The notes: generated by a model not told the origin, from the sequence alone. A DNA stretch of 64,000 nucleotides from GCA-2687515 sp002687515 (GCA_030745835.1 JASLNU010000021.1:1-64000); one strand, 5' to 3'; counted from the first letter of the stretch, positions 49,015-58,814 are shown. Translations and numbers: made by a program.

Positions 49015-49479
49015 TCAGACTTCGATGCCCAGCAGGTATCTGAGTAGCAATAGCCCAAGCGCCGCGTAAACGCCCGCCAAAATATCGTCGAACATGATGC
49101 CGACGCCGCCCTTGATACGGCGGTCGGCCCAGGAAACCGGCCACGGCTTGACGATATCGAAAAAACGGAACAGCACGAACCCCAAGGCGTACAAAAGGAG
49201 GTCCGCCGGAACCACCAACAGGGTCAGCCATTGGCCGGCAACCTCGTCGACGACGATTTCACCCGGGTCATCCCGTCCCAATCGGCGGCCATGCACCGAC
49301 GACGCCCAGACGCCGATGATAAACAGGACCGCCGTGGCGCCCGCCAGCCAGGGCGCGCCGCCCCAGCCATGGATCAGCCAGGCCAGCGGCAGCGCCGCCA
49401 GCGAGCCCCAGGTTCCCGGCGCTTTCGGCAATAGGCCGGCGCCGAAGAATACAGCGATCAATCCAGCGAATCGATTCAT
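49015..49479 (-). CDS. pgpA: Phosphatidylglycerophosphatase A
   Basis: A 154-residue membrane protein of the PgpA family, with LPKAPGTWGSLAALPLAW near the start, DDPGEIVVDEVAGQW and FDIVKPWPVSWADRRIKGG (FDIVKPWP), then GVGIMFDDILAGVYA. It dephosphorylates phosphatidylglycerol-phosphate in the inner membrane. The ATG at 49479 is preferred to a TTG one codon further out. It lies upstream of pncC on the same strand with 15 bp between. Confidence 0.94.
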   Translation of the reverse strand: MNRFAGLIAVFFGAGLLPKAPGTWGSLAALPLAWLIHGWGGAPWLAGATAVLFIIGVWASSVHGRRLGRDDPGEIVVDEVAGQWLTLLVVPADLLLYALGFVLFRFFDIVKPWPVSWADRRIKGGVGIMFDDILAGVYAALGLLLLRYLLGIEV

Positions 49480-49806
49480 CAATTGAAGGGAGCATGAAAT
49501 CCTTGCGAATCCAACAGCAAAGAGGACGGCGCAAATTTCGCTTTGAAAGTTTCAGTCGCTGCCGATTCCGGTTTCAGCCTAACATCCTCAAGTTCCTGAA
49601 CGAATTAAGGTGAGCCCGGCCCGCCCGCCAAATTTAAGCCGCGATTGGCCAACAAAGTTCCATATTCGGCGTTGATAACGGTTGCAAGATTTCGGCGGAA
49701 TCGGTACCGTCGGCGGGTCCGGTCCGGAGCGTCGAAAATGGGGACGACGCCTGATATCAGGCCGCAGGCTACCGGACATTTGAGGGACCGGCAGGGTGAG
49801 GGGGCG

Positions 49807-51123
49807 ATGAACCGAATATTCGGCAGGTTTTTGAAGGCCATGTCACGCGCGGTCGGACGCTATTTTCCTGAACGCGAGTTTATACTTCGCACCGAAGGGC
49901 GTGTCGTCTACCTGAGGATTTCGCGCGGCGCGCAATTCGGGGTTTTGGCCCTGGCGCTGGTCGGCATCGGCTGGAGTGTGTTTTCATCCTTTGGCCTGTT
50001 CGCCAGCGAACGCGTCATCGAAGCCAAGGATCAAAGCATCCTCAACGCCCGCCTCGTCTATCGCAACCTTCTTTCCGACGTTTCCGCCTATCAGCGGCGG
50101 TTCACGACACTGACCGAAGAGTTGCAGAAAAATCACGGCTTGGTACTTGGTCTCGTGCAAACCAATTCCACTCTGCAGAGAAACCTGAAATCAGCGGAAA
50201 GCAAACTGCAAAGTCAGCAACAGCAGGAATCGGAAATTCTGGCGGCGCGCGACGCGCTGAAGAAAAAACTGACCCGCATCGAAACCGATATGCAGCAGAT
50301 GAACAGCCACAATTTCGAGCTGCGCGGCAATCTAAGCTCGATCACCACCAATCTCGAATCGGCATTGGCGCAACGCAACGAAGCCCAGTCGAAAGCGCGC
50401 GGCCTGAATCGCCGGATCGGCGATTTGGAAGCCCAGATCGGACGCCTCCACGACGCTGAGATCGATAACATCGAACGGCTGGCGAGCCGCGCCCAACGCG
50501 GCATCAATTACGTCGAATCGGTTCTGAAAAGGACCGGGATGAAGCTCTCGAGACTGATCGACGGCGCAACCGGCGGCATCGACGGACAAGGCGGACCGTT
50601 CATGGCGGTCAGCCCGCTGACCGAACCGGCGGACCGACTGAAGGCCGGCCTGGTTAACCTGGATATCACCCTTGATCGTTGGGACGCGGTCAATCAGGTA
50701 TTCAATGTGATGCCGCTTTCGCCGCCGCTCGATCAATTTACGGTTTCCAGTCATTTCGGCAAACGCCGCGATCCGATCAACCGCCGATGGGCCATGCATT
50801 ACGGGATCGATATGGGCGGCGCGTTGCGCACCTCGGTCTATGCGGCGGCGCCGGGCTTGGTGCGTTACGCCGGGCGCAAGGGTAAATACGGCCGGCTGAT
50901 CGAAATCGACCACGGCAAGGGTTTCCGGACCCGATACGGCCATCTTTATAAGATTCTTGTTAAGCGCGGCCAAAAGGTGGATTATCGCACCAAGATCGCT
51001 CTGCTTGGGAATTCGGGCCGCAGTACGGGGCCGCATCTACATTACGAGATTATCCACAAACGCAGATCGCTCAACCCCTGGAGATTTTTCAAGGCTGGCC
51101 GTTATGTTTACAAAAGGCAGTAA
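49807..51123 (+). CDS. M23 peptidase with coiled coil (bactofilin partner)
   Basis: A 438-residue envelope peptidase. One membrane helix lies at about residues 40-62 (FGVLALALVGIGWSVF), a long coiled coil spans about 80-230, and the M23 domain covers about 320-430 with VSSHFGKRRDP, MHYGIDMGG (zinc His and Asp) and GPHLHYEIIHK (His-x-His). It cuts peptidoglycan cross-links. The start is ATG at 49807 after aggg; an open frame runs back to 49645. It overlaps the bactofilin gene by 20 bp, a pairing known to shape cells. Confidence 0.93.
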   Translation: MNRIFGRFLKAMSRAVGRYFPEREFILRTEGRVVYLRISRGAQFGVLALALVGIGWSVFSSFGLFASERVIEAKDQSILNARLVYRNLLSDVSAYQRRFTTLTEELQKNHGLVLGLVQTNSTLQRNLKSAESKLQSQQQQESEILAARDALKKKLTRIETDMQQMNSHNFELRGNLSSITTNLESALAQRNEAQSKARGLNRRIGDLEAQIGRLHDAEIDNIERLASRAQRGINYVESVLKRTGMKLSRLIDGATGGIDGQGGPFMAVSPLTEPADRLKAGLVNLDITLDRWDAVNQVFNVMPLSPPLDQFTVSSHFGKRRDPINRRWAMHYGIDMGGALRTSVYAAAPGLVRYAGRKGKYGRLIEIDHGKGFRTRYGHLYKILVKRGQKVDYRTKIALLGNSGRSTGPHLHYEIIHKRRSLNPWRFFKAGRYVYKRQ

Positions 51124-51571
51124 AGAAGAAAATGCGATGCCACCGGCACCGAAAACGCCGGCGCCGCCATCCCTGTTGAGCACCGACCTTAAGATCACCG
51201 GCGATATCGTCAGCCAGGGCGAGATTCAGGTCGATGGCCAGATCGATGGCGATATCCATACCGATGTCCTGATCGTCGGCGAAACCGCCCAGATCAATGG
51301 CGAGATCTCGGCCGACAACGTCCGCGTTCATGGCTATGTGACCGGACAGATCAAGGCGCGCGCGGTTTCGCTGGCCAAATCGGCGCATGTGCTCGGCGAT
51401 ATCCTGCATGAAAACCTTGCCATCGAGCAGGGCGCCTTACTGGAAGGGCACTGCCGGCGCATCGAGGGCCACCGCAAGGAAAGCGAAGGCATGATCAATC
51501 TTCTGGTCAAGGGCGGCGCCAAGAGCAAGAGCGAGCCACCGCCCAAAAAAGCCGAAGTGGAAAGCGCCTGA
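51104..51571 (+). CDS. Bactofilin
   Basis: A 155-residue polymer-forming protein. The central beta-helix repeats run from LSTDLKITGDIVSQGEIQVDG through DGQIDGDIHTDVLIVGETAQI (GQIDGDIHTD) to VSLAKSAHVLGDIL, with short basic, Pro-rich tails. Bactofilins form filaments that place cell-wall enzymes. The start at 51104 overlaps the M23 gene, which indicates coupled expression. It ends end-to-end with the dehydratase gene on the other strand. Confidence 0.94.
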   Translation: MFTKGSKEENAMPPAPKTPAPPSLLSTDLKITGDIVSQGEIQVDGQIDGDIHTDVLIVGETAQINGEISADNVRVHGYVTGQIKARAVSLAKSAHVLGDILHENLAIEQGALLEGHCRRIEGHRKESEGMINLLVKGGAKSKSEPPPKKAEVESA

Positions 51572-52558
51572 CTATCCGGCCTCCGCGCCGATAATTTCCG
51601 CGAACAAGCGCCGATCCACATTGCCGCCGGTGGCGATGACGGCAACCGTTTTTCCGGCAAAACGTGACTTTTGCTGCAAAAGCGCGGCGATGCCGACGGC
51701 GCCCGACGGTTCCAGCACGATTTTCAATGCATCGAAGGCCAGCCGCATCGCGGCGCGGACGGCGTCATCGGAGGCGGTCAAGGCCCCCGATAACAGTTTC
51801 CGGTTCACCGCAAAGGTAAGCTCGCCCGGCATCTCAAGAAGCAGCGCATCGCAGATCGAAGCCTCTTCGGGTTTGATCGGGGTGCGCATCCCGGCGGCCA
51901 GCGAGATTGCCCAGTCGTCGTAACCTTCCGGTTCGACGGCGTAGATTTCGGTTTCGGGGGTCAGGTGCGATAAGGCGATGGCGGTTCCGCCGATCATGCC
52001 GCCGCCCGAGCAGGGGCCGAGAAGCGCATCCAGGCGAACGCCCAATTCGCCCGCCTGGCGGGCCAGTTCGAGCCCGATGGTGCCCTGACCGGCGATAATC
52101 TCGGGATCATCATAGGGCGGGATCAGGGTGGCGCCGGTGCGCATCGCGATTTCGCCGGCGATTTCAACCCGGTTCGCATCGCGCCGCTGGTAGGGTACGA
52201 TGCGGGCGCCATCGCTTTTGGTGTTGGCGATTTTGATCGCAGGGGCGTCGGCCGGCATGACGATGCTCGCATCAACGTCCAGGATGCGCGCCGCCCGGGC
52301 GACGCCCTGGGCATGATTGCCGGACGAAAAGGCGACCACCCCACGGCCGCGCGCCGCCTTTCCCAAGCCGGCAATCTTGTTGTAGGCGCCGCGGATTTTA
52401 AAGGCGCCGGTCCGTTGCAGGCATTCGGCCTTGACCAAAACCCGGCAGCCGAGGGCGTCATTGATGGCTTCGGATTCGAGCACCGGGGTTACCAGAGCGA
52501 CATTTCGGAGCCGCTCGGCGGCGGCCTCGATATCCGCGAAAACAGGCGGCGAATGCAT
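51572..52558 (-). CDS. Threonine/serine dehydratase (PLP-dependent)
   Basis: A 328-residue fold-type II PLP enzyme without an ACT domain. The Schiff-base Lys is in GAFKIRGAYNK, the phosphate loop in GPCSGGGMIGG, and SSGNHAQGVARAA is the family signature. It may be a catabolic threonine or serine ammonia-lyase or a racemase. The start at 52558 is chosen because the longer frame (to 52696) runs into slt. The slt stop lies 5 bp upstream. Confidence 0.9.
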   Translation of the reverse strand: MHSPPVFADIEAAAERLRNVALVTPVLESEAINDALGCRVLVKAECLQRTGAFKIRGAYNKIAGLGKAARGRGVVAFSSGNHAQGVARAARILDVDASIVMPADAPAIKIANTKSDGARIVPYQRRDANRVEIAGEIAMRTGATLIPPYDDPEIIAGQGTIGLELARQAGELGVRLDALLGPCSGGGMIGGTAIALSHLTPETEIYAVEPEGYDDWAISLAAGMRTPIKPEEASICDALLLEMPGELTFAVNRKLLSGALTASDDAVRAAMRLAFDALKIVLEPSGAVGIAALLQQKSRFAGKTVAVIATGGNVDRRLFAEIIGAEAG

Positions 52559-52563
52559 GGATC

Positions 52564-54594
52564 TTAGCGCCGCAGCAGCTCTTCCGGATTGAAGGCCACT
52601 TCGGTATCCACGATCAGTTCCCGGTAGACATGCAGGTTTTCCAGAACCCTCTGCACATAATTCCGGGTTTCGGAGAAGGGAATCAGTTCGACCCAATCGA
52701 TGGCGTCGACGCCGGGATCGCGCGGATCGCCGTTGCGTTTGATCCAGCGGCGAACACGCTTGGGACCGGCGTTGTAGGCGGCCAGGGTCAATACGTAGGA
52801 GTTATCGAAATTCTCCAGTAACTCCATCAAAAATGTCTGTCCGATATGCAAATTATAATCGGCATCCTCGAGCAATCGGCGGCGCTGATAGGGGATGTTG
52901 TTTTTCTTGGCGACGCGCTTTGCCGTGGCCGGCATCAATTGCATCAGCCCGCGGGCGCCGGCATGGCTGACGGCCTCGTGGTTGAAGGCGCTTTCCTGGC
53001 GGATCAGGGCATGGATAAAAGGCGCTTCCAACGGGCTTTTAATGCGCGACGGCGGCAACAAAGGATAGCCGGCCTCGACCAGATTGATGCCCTTGGCCAG
53101 GGCTGTTTTCGCCACCAGCACGGCAAGGTCCGGGCGTCCGGCTTCACGCGCCAGCCCGGCGGTCTCGGCCATCCAACCCGGCGTCCTTCCCAAATTGCTC
53201 AGCCGCTGGATAAAGGGACGCAACAATTCCTGCAGTCCGGCCGCATTCATGACCCGCACGATCATCACCAGTTCGTGCTGGATGAACCCGCGTTCCACCA
53301 CATCGTCGGTGTGCGGATGCGGCGGCAGGCTCAGATCTTTTTCGGCGGCGGTCTTTTGCATCGCCAGCTGGCCATAATAGGTGGTCGGAAACTTCGCCGC
53401 TTGGCGGAACCAGAAACGGGCGCGCTTGGCATCCTTCATGGCGCCGGCGGCGCGCGCCGACCAATAGGCGCCGCGCGCCCGGCTGATCGGATATTTGGCA
53501 ATCCGGTAAAGGTTGTTGAAGTGGCCGTAGGCAACATCGATATCGCCGAGGAAGCGCAGCGCGATCCAGCCGGAAAGCCACTCGCCCTCGACATAACCCG
53601 GGCCATCTTGCTGGCCATGCTGCTTGGCGATCCGATAGGCGGCGGTGATGTGGCCGCCGCGCAATGCCCGGCGCGCCAGGATTTCCCGCTCCCGCCACCA
53701 GCGCCGCGGCCGGACAAGATCGCCAGGCTGGGTGCCGAGCAATTCGCGCGCATGCTGGTCGCGGCCCTTGCGGCGGCGCCAGCGCAAACGTTCATAGATC
53801 AAACCAGGGTCGTTTTTCAGGCTCTCCGGAACGCGCGCGATGGCGCGGTCGACGCCGCCCCGAAAACGCCTGAGCGCGGTGCGCGCCTCGGCCAAGGCCC
53901 GGTAATTCGGATTGACCCGGCGGTACATGCGCCGGACCGGATAATATTGGCCGTTCCAAAGCAGGCGATCCAAACGCCGGATATGATCTTCGCGCGTAAG
54001 GTAGCGCCGGAAGCGCTTGTAAAATTGCCGTTCCTGCTTGGCGCCGAAGGCGCCCGATACCCAGACCGAACGCAGAACCTTTACCGCCTCGGCTTTACGC
54101 CCCTGGTTAAGCAGCGCACCGCCCAGGCGGGCGCCGCCGGCGGCGGTCAATGGCCGGCGGCCATCGAACCATTTCAAGATTTCATCGTCGGGCATCGATG
54201 GCGGCATCGCTTCCTCGGCCCGGCGGCGGATCAAACGGCGCTGCGGCCATTCCGATGCGCCATTCAAAAATCCGGCGATTTCATCGAATCCGGCGCCCGA
54301 TTTGCGGGATCGAAGCCGGTGCCAGCGGAGAACCTTGCGCGCGCCCCGATGCTCGAGCTTGGCGGCCAGGCGGGCATAGGCGGCCCATTTATTTTTCTCC
54401 GCCGCGTCGAGCGCCTGGCGCGCAAAATGGACATCCTGTTTCGAGGGCAGATTATCGCCGGCCCAGACCGGCGGCGCCAAAATCACCAGGATCATCGCCA
54501 GGATCATCGCCGCCATCGCCGGCAACAAGAAGCTGGCCACGCGTTGCCGGCCACCCTCAGGCATCGGGATCAAATTCCAAGACAAGTACATCAT
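52564..54594 (-). CDS. slt: Soluble lytic murein transglycosylase
   Basis: A 676-residue periplasmic enzyme. A signal peptide lies at about residues 18-45 (PAMAAMILAMILVILAPPVWA, cleaved at WAG). A long helical superhelix covers about 60-500, and the Slt catalytic domain covers 510-640 with the catalytic Glu in HALIRQESAFNHEAV and GARGLMQLMPATAK. It cleaves glycan strands and leaves anhydro-muropeptides. Start ATG at 54594 or an internal ATG at 54561. Confidence 0.94.
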   Translation of the reverse strand: MMYLSWNLIPMPEGGRQRVASFLLPAMAAMILAMILVILAPPVWAGDNLPSKQDVHFARQALDAAEKNKWAAYARLAAKLEHRGARKVLRWHRLRSRKSGAGFDEIAGFLNGASEWPQRRLIRRRAEEAMPPSMPDDEILKWFDGRRPLTAAGGARLGGALLNQGRKAEAVKVLRSVWVSGAFGAKQERQFYKRFRRYLTREDHIRRLDRLLWNGQYYPVRRMYRRVNPNYRALAEARTALRRFRGGVDRAIARVPESLKNDPGLIYERLRWRRRKGRDQHARELLGTQPGDLVRPRRWWREREILARRALRGGHITAAYRIAKQHGQQDGPGYVEGEWLSGWIALRFLGDIDVAYGHFNNLYRIAKYPISRARGAYWSARAAGAMKDAKRARFWFRQAAKFPTTYYGQLAMQKTAAEKDLSLPPHPHTDDVVERGFIQHELVMIVRVMNAAGLQELLRPFIQRLSNLGRTPGWMAETAGLAREAGRPDLAVLVAKTALAKGINLVEAGYPLLPPSRIKSPLEAPFIHALIRQESAFNHEAVSHAGARGLMQLMPATAKRVAKKNNIPYQRRRLLEDADYNLHIGQTFLMELLENFDNSYVLTLAAYNAGPKRVRRWIKRNGDPRDPGVDAIDWVELIPFSETRNYVQRVLENLHVYRELIVDTEVAFNPEELLRR

Positions 54595-54783
54595 TTACCC
54601 TGTGGGCGCCGATCATAGGGAGGTTTTGCCATCCCGGCAAATTCCGAGCTTGGATGATTGTACGTAGACGAATCTGGGATAAAGCTGAATCTTGCGGTCA
54701 GCGGGACTTACGACTATGTTGCCCCGATCCCGATTTGGAGAACTGGGCCCGATTGGGGGCCTGGCTGGGATAGGAGAAACCCG

Positions 54784-55659
54784 ATGTTCAAAGGTTCGTT
54801 CGTCGCCTTGATCACGCCGTTCAAGGACGGCGCCCTCGACGAGGACGCCTTCCGCACCCTTGTCGACCGGCAAATCGCCGAGGGAACGCATGGCTTGGTG
54901 CCCTGCGGAACCACTGGCGAATCACCAACCCTCAGCCATGATGAACATATGCGGGTCACCGAGATTTGCATCGAGGTGGCCAATGGGCGCGTGCCCGTCA
55001 TCGCCGGCGCCGGTTCCAATTCGACGATTGAGGCGATTTCACTCGCGGCCCACGCCAAATCGGCGGGCGCCGACGCGGTGCTGGTGGTCACCCCCTATTA
55101 CAACAAGCCGACCCAGGCAGGTCTCTACGAGCATTTCAAGGCGATCAACGATGCCGCCGACATCCCGATCATCATTTACAACATTCCGCCGCGCAGCGTC
55201 GTCGACATGACGGTGGCGACCATGGCGCGCCTGGCCGAGCTGCCCAATATCGCCGGCGTCAAGGATGCGACCAGCGACCTCGCGAGGCCGATCCTGACGG
55301 CCATCGAAATCGGTCCCGATTTCTGCCAGCTTTCAGGCGAAGACGGCACCGCCATCCCGTTCCTTAGCGCCGGCGGCCATGGCTGTATTTCGGTGACCGC
55401 CAACATCGCGCCCAAGCTGTGCGCCGAGATGCACAATGCCTGGGCGGCGGGCGACCTGACGGCATGCATGGCGCTGCAATCAAGGCTGATGCCGGTGCAC
55501 AGCGCGTTGTTTGCGGAAACCAGTCCGGGTCCGGTCAAATACGCCGCCGGGCTGCTTGGCCTCTGCTCCGCCGAAACCCGCCTGCCGTTGACCGAAATTG
55601 CCGATCAGAGCAAGGCGCGGGTCAAGGATGCGCTTTCGGGAGCCGGCATTCTTACCTGA
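54784..55659 (+). CDS. dapA: 4-hydroxy-tetrahydrodipicolinate synthase
   Basis: A 291-residue aldolase-fold enzyme: FVALITPFKDGALDE, GTTGESPTLSHDEH, VTPYYNKPTQAG, IIIYNIPPRSVVD with the catalytic Tyr, and NIAGVKDATSDLA with the Schiff-base Lys. It condenses pyruvate with aspartate semialdehyde on the way to lysine and diaminopimelate. Ribosome site taggagaaaccc before ATG 54784; the longer open frame to 54658 is not needed. Confidence 0.96.
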   Translation: MFKGSFVALITPFKDGALDEDAFRTLVDRQIAEGTHGLVPCGTTGESPTLSHDEHMRVTEICIEVANGRVPVIAGAGSNSTIEAISLAAHAKSAGADAVLVVTPYYNKPTQAGLYEHFKAINDAADIPIIIYNIPPRSVVDMTVATMARLAELPNIAGVKDATSDLARPILTAIEIGPDFCQLSGEDGTAIPFLSAGGHGCISVTANIAPKLCAEMHNAWAAGDLTACMALQSRLMPVHSALFAETSPGPVKYAAGLLGLCSAETRLPLTEIADQSKARVKDALSGAGILT

Positions 55660-55699
55660 ATTCCGGCCCGTCGAGGCGGGCTGTAGGTTTCATAAATTG

Positions 55700-56173
55700 A
55701 TGGCAAAAAAGGCGCAGAAACCTTCCAACGTGGCGGCGCGCAACCGGCGCGCCCGGCGGGATTATTTCATCGAGGAGAGGCTGGAAGCGGGGCTCGTGCT
55801 GCTGGGCCCGGAGGTTAAGTCGCTGCGCGCCGGCCGCGCCAGCATCGAGGAAGCCTACGCCACCGAAAAAGACGGCGAGATTTTCCTTCTCAACGCCTAC
55901 ATTCCGGAATATTCATCGGCCAGCATCGGCCAGCATGAACCGCGCCGGGCACGCAAGCTGCTTTTGCATAAACGCGAGATGCGCAAGCTCGCCGACGCGG
56001 TCAGCCGCGAGGGAAGGACGATCGTGCCCTTGTCGGTCTATTTCAACAAACGCGGCCTGGCCAAGGTGGAACTGGGCGTCGCCACCGGCAAGCGCAAATA
56101 CGATAAACGCCAGACATCCAAGGAACGCGATTGGAAGCGCGACCAGGCGCGCATCATGCGGGGGCGCGGGTAG
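55700..56173 (+). CDS. smpB: SsrA-binding protein SmpB
   Basis: A 157-residue SmpB. Signatures are RRARRDYFIEERLEAGLVL, GPEVKSLRAGRASIEEAY (GPEVKSLRAG), IPEYSSASIGQHEPRR and VYFNKRGLAKVELGVA, with the basic C-terminal tail KRKYDKRQTSKERDWKRD. It loads tmRNA onto stalled ribosomes. The tmRNA gene itself is not in the window. It lies 40 bp after dapA. Confidence 0.96.
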   Translation: MAKKAQKPSNVAARNRRARRDYFIEERLEAGLVLLGPEVKSLRAGRASIEEAYATEKDGEIFLLNAYIPEYSSASIGQHEPRRARKLLLHKREMRKLADAVSREGRTIVPLSVYFNKRGLAKVELGVATGKRKYDKRQTSKERDWKRDQARIMRGRG

Positions 56174-56202
56174 GGGTTAAGAGGTAGGGCGCTCGCCGGC
56201 GC

Positions 56203-57705
56203 TCAACCCTGCTCCACGTTCAAAATCTCGGTGACCGGCAATACGCCGATATCGCGCAGCTTCAAATTCTTCGGATCATCGAGGTCGGCAAGGTTGGAAA
56301 TCCGCCCATAGGTGGAGGGCGTGACCAGTTCGCCGCCGTCTTCGGTCTGCCGGCGGATACCGAAATCCAGGACATCGCGCTCGCGCGATGAGAGCGAGGT
56401 CATCAGGTTCTTGGTCGCCCAAACGGCGCCGCCGCGCGCGAAATCGCTGAGCCGCGCGGCGCGGTTGATGGTGTCGCCCAAAACCGTGAATTCCAGATGG
56501 GTCGGGGTCTGATAGGCGCCGAACCATTCCTGTCCCTCGTCAATCCCGATATTCAATAGGAGCTGGTTCGCCCAATTCTTGCGCTCGCGCCATTCGCGGT
56601 CGATGGCGTGCATCGCCGCCTTCATCTCGGAGGCGCACTGGATGGCGTTGAGCACGTAGCTGCAATCGGGCTGGGGAAAGAAATAGTAGACGATGCCGTC
56701 GCCCACATGCTTGCCGTGGGTGGCGTAAAATTTGCGGAAGATCGGCTCCATCGTGCCCCAGACCTGATTGATCAGCTCGAAATATTCTTCCGGCGGCAGT
56801 TCGGCGCATATTTTTACCGAGCTTTGGATATCGGCGACCAGGACGGCGAGGGGGGTCATATAGGGTTTGCGGTGGCGCAACAGATCGCGGATCACCAGGT
56901 CGCGCCGCGACAACAGGGTCATCAGCGGATTGACATCGGCGATGACCGGCACATAGGTGAAAAAGATGCCCTCGCGGAAGAAACTGGCATAGAGGTTATA
57001 GCGATCCGGTTCGGCGCCGCGTTCGGCGAAATCAACCTCGGTATCCAGTACCGCGCGCGAGGTCACCGCCTCGACCCGGTCGTAGATTTCGGCCAGCTCT
57101 TCGATCCGGTCGCCTTCCAAATGGGCGTCGAGGGTTAAAAGCGCCGCCTTGCTCAGCCGGTTCTTGGCGATGCCCAAGTGGAAGCACAAGATTTCATCGC
57201 GGTTTGCGGCGGCGTTTGCCCGGCCCTCGAACAACAGGCGGAAGATATTGCGGTCGGCAATATCGCTTGAGAGGCCCCGGGAATGGTCATCGGCGGTACT
57301 GAATATACCGGTTTCGGCGGCGTCGTTGGCCCACTCGATTTCGAACTTGTTATTGACCAGATAGGCGGGGTAGTCGAGGGCGTCGACGGTTAGTTGCAGG
57401 CCGCGGCCTTCGTCCTTCACCGCGGCGCCGTTTTTTTCGGCCGCCGGCTTCGTCGATCCGTCCTTGGCATTTCCAGCGAGGCGCCGGGCGATTTCCGCCA
57501 TGCGCAGGCCCTGCCGCTTGAGAGCCGCAATTTCCGCCAGACGCTGCAAAGTGAATTCCGGGAAATAGCCAAGGCGCCGTGCCGGATCACTTGGACTGTC
57601 CGGATTCCTGACCACGGGGCCGGGAATTAGGCCAAGGGCGATATAATTGTTCAGCGTCGCCCTGGAAATCCCAGATTTTTCAATTACTTCCCTACTGGAT
57701 AACAT
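56203..57705 (-). CDS. MerR-type HTH fused to a class III nucleotide cyclase
   Basis: A 500-residue fusion. Residues 1-75 are a MerR-like HTH (SSREVIEKSGISRATLNNYIAL, FTLQRLAEIAALKRQGLRMAEI); about 100-210 look like a PAS-type sensor (YPAYLVNNKFEIEWAND); about 290-470 are a class III adenylate/guanylate cyclase with metal Asp residues in VLVADIQSSV and KHVGDGIVYYFF, and the transition-state pair in GDTINRAARLSDF. So a DNA-binding module and a cNMP-making module share one chain. The start at 57705 has a gagg site; the frame is open to 57753. Confidence 0.88.
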   Translation of the reverse strand: MLSSREVIEKSGISRATLNNYIALGLIPGPVVRNPDSPSDPARRLGYFPEFTLQRLAEIAALKRQGLRMAEIARRLAGNAKDGSTKPAAEKNGAAVKDEGRGLQLTVDALDYPAYLVNNKFEIEWANDAAETGIFSTADDHSRGLSSDIADRNIFRLLFEGRANAAANRDEILCFHLGIAKNRLSKAALLTLDAHLEGDRIEELAEIYDRVEAVTSRAVLDTEVDFAERGAEPDRYNLYASFFREGIFFTYVPVIADVNPLMTLLSRRDLVIRDLLRHRKPYMTPLAVLVADIQSSVKICAELPPEEYFELINQVWGTMEPIFRKFYATHGKHVGDGIVYYFFPQPDCSYVLNAIQCASEMKAAMHAIDREWRERKNWANQLLLNIGIDEGQEWFGAYQTPTHLEFTVLGDTINRAARLSDFARGGAVWATKNLMTSLSSRERDVLDFGIRRQTEDGGELVTPSTYGRISNLADLDDPKNLKLRDIGVLPVTEILNVEQG

Positions 57706-57925
57706 GCCTTCGACCTCACCTTCTGGAGGATTCAGTGCGGGAATTCTTCCCATCGCGAATTATTTATACTAACCAATTATTAATTTGTACAGTAAAATTA
57801 TACAGTCAAATTCATCTCGACGGGCTGGGCGCATTGATCCCTGCTGCGCTTGCAAGAAGCACCGGTCATAAACATATGACAAGGAACGACCCGAAAATCG
57901 GTAACCTGGAACGATTGGAAACGAA

Positions 57926-58192
57926 ATGAGCGATCCGCTACTCCACCTAGTATTCGGCGGCGAAGTCGCCGATCCGTCGGGCAACGAATTCGTCGATGCT
58001 TCCAAACTCGACAATGTCGGCATATTCCCGTCCTATGCCGAGGCTTTGACCGCCTGGCAGGGCGTCAGCCGGGCAAATGTGGATCATGCCCACATCAAGT
58101 ATGTGATTGTGCACCTGCACCGGCTGATGGACCCGGACCATCCGGTACCTAAGTTTCAGGAACGGGCTTCGGATAACGGGGGCGGACGTTAA
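57926..58192 (+). CDS. DUF4170 family protein
   Basis: An 88-residue protein of the alphaproteobacterial DUF4170 family: LLHLVFGGEVADPSG, LDNVGIFPSYAEALTAWQG and HIKYVIVHLHRLMDP are the family features. It is small, soluble and of unknown function. It diverges from the cyclase fusion gene, across a 220-bp AT-rich gap, and converges with thrH. Confidence 0.88.
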   Translation: MSDPLLHLVFGGEVADPSGNEFVDASKLDNVGIFPSYAEALTAWQGVSRANVDHAHIKYVIVHLHRLMDPDHPVPKFQERASDNGGGR

Positions 58193-58205
58193 AAACGCGG
58201 AATAA

Positions 58206-58814
58206 TCAAAAACGCGAGCTGGCCGCTTCAAACCTGGATTTCAACTGATCGAAGGTGGTGGCCTGGGGAAACTGCGGAAATTCGGCGATAACGTTTTCCG
58301 GCGCGCGGAACAGGATGCCGTGATCGGCTTCGGCGAGCATGGCGGTATCGTTATAGGAATCGCCCACCGCTATCACCGAAAAATTGAGCCCTTTTATGGC
58401 GCGCACCGCCTCGCGCTTATGGCCTTTAATGCACAGCCGGTAGTCGGCGATGCGCCCATCATCGGCAATTTCCAGGCGGTGGCATAATAGCGTCGGCCAA
58501 TCCAGCTTACGCATCAAGGGCTCGGCAAATTCGTAAAAAGTGTCCGATAAAATGACCACCTGGAATTCGGTGCGAAGCCAGGTCAGAAACTCGGGCGCGC
58601 CCGCCAAAGGCTCCATCGAGCCGATCACTTCCCGGATCAGCTTGATGCCGAGATCGTTTTCCTCGAGGATCTTCAATCTTTGCCGCATTAGGGCGTCGTA
58701 GTCGGGAACGTCCCGCGTCGTCGCGCGCAAGGCATCGATCCCGGTTTTTTCGGCAACGCCGATCCAAACTTCCGGAACCAAAACACCTTCAAGATCAAGA
58801 CAAGCGACTTCCAC
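58206..58814 (-). CDS. thrH: ThrH bifunctional phosphoserine phosphatase/homoserine phosphotransferase
   Basis: A 202-residue HAD-family enzyme. The nucleophile is in CLDLEGVLVPEVW, the Glu replacing the second Asp as in ThrH, motif II in VILSDTFYEF and motif IV in AVGDSYNDTAML. ThrH moves phosphate from phosphoserine to homoserine, so it joins serine and threonine metabolism. It stands alone. Confidence 0.93.
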   Translation of the reverse strand: MEVACLDLEGVLVPEVWIGVAEKTGIDALRATTRDVPDYDALMRQRLKILEENDLGIKLIREVIGSMEPLAGAPEFLTWLRTEFQVVILSDTFYEFAEPLMRKLDWPTLLCHRLEIADDGRIADYRLCIKGHKREAVRAIKGLNFSVIAVGDSYNDTAMLAEADHGILFRAPENVIAEFPQFPQATTFDQLKSRFEAASSRF

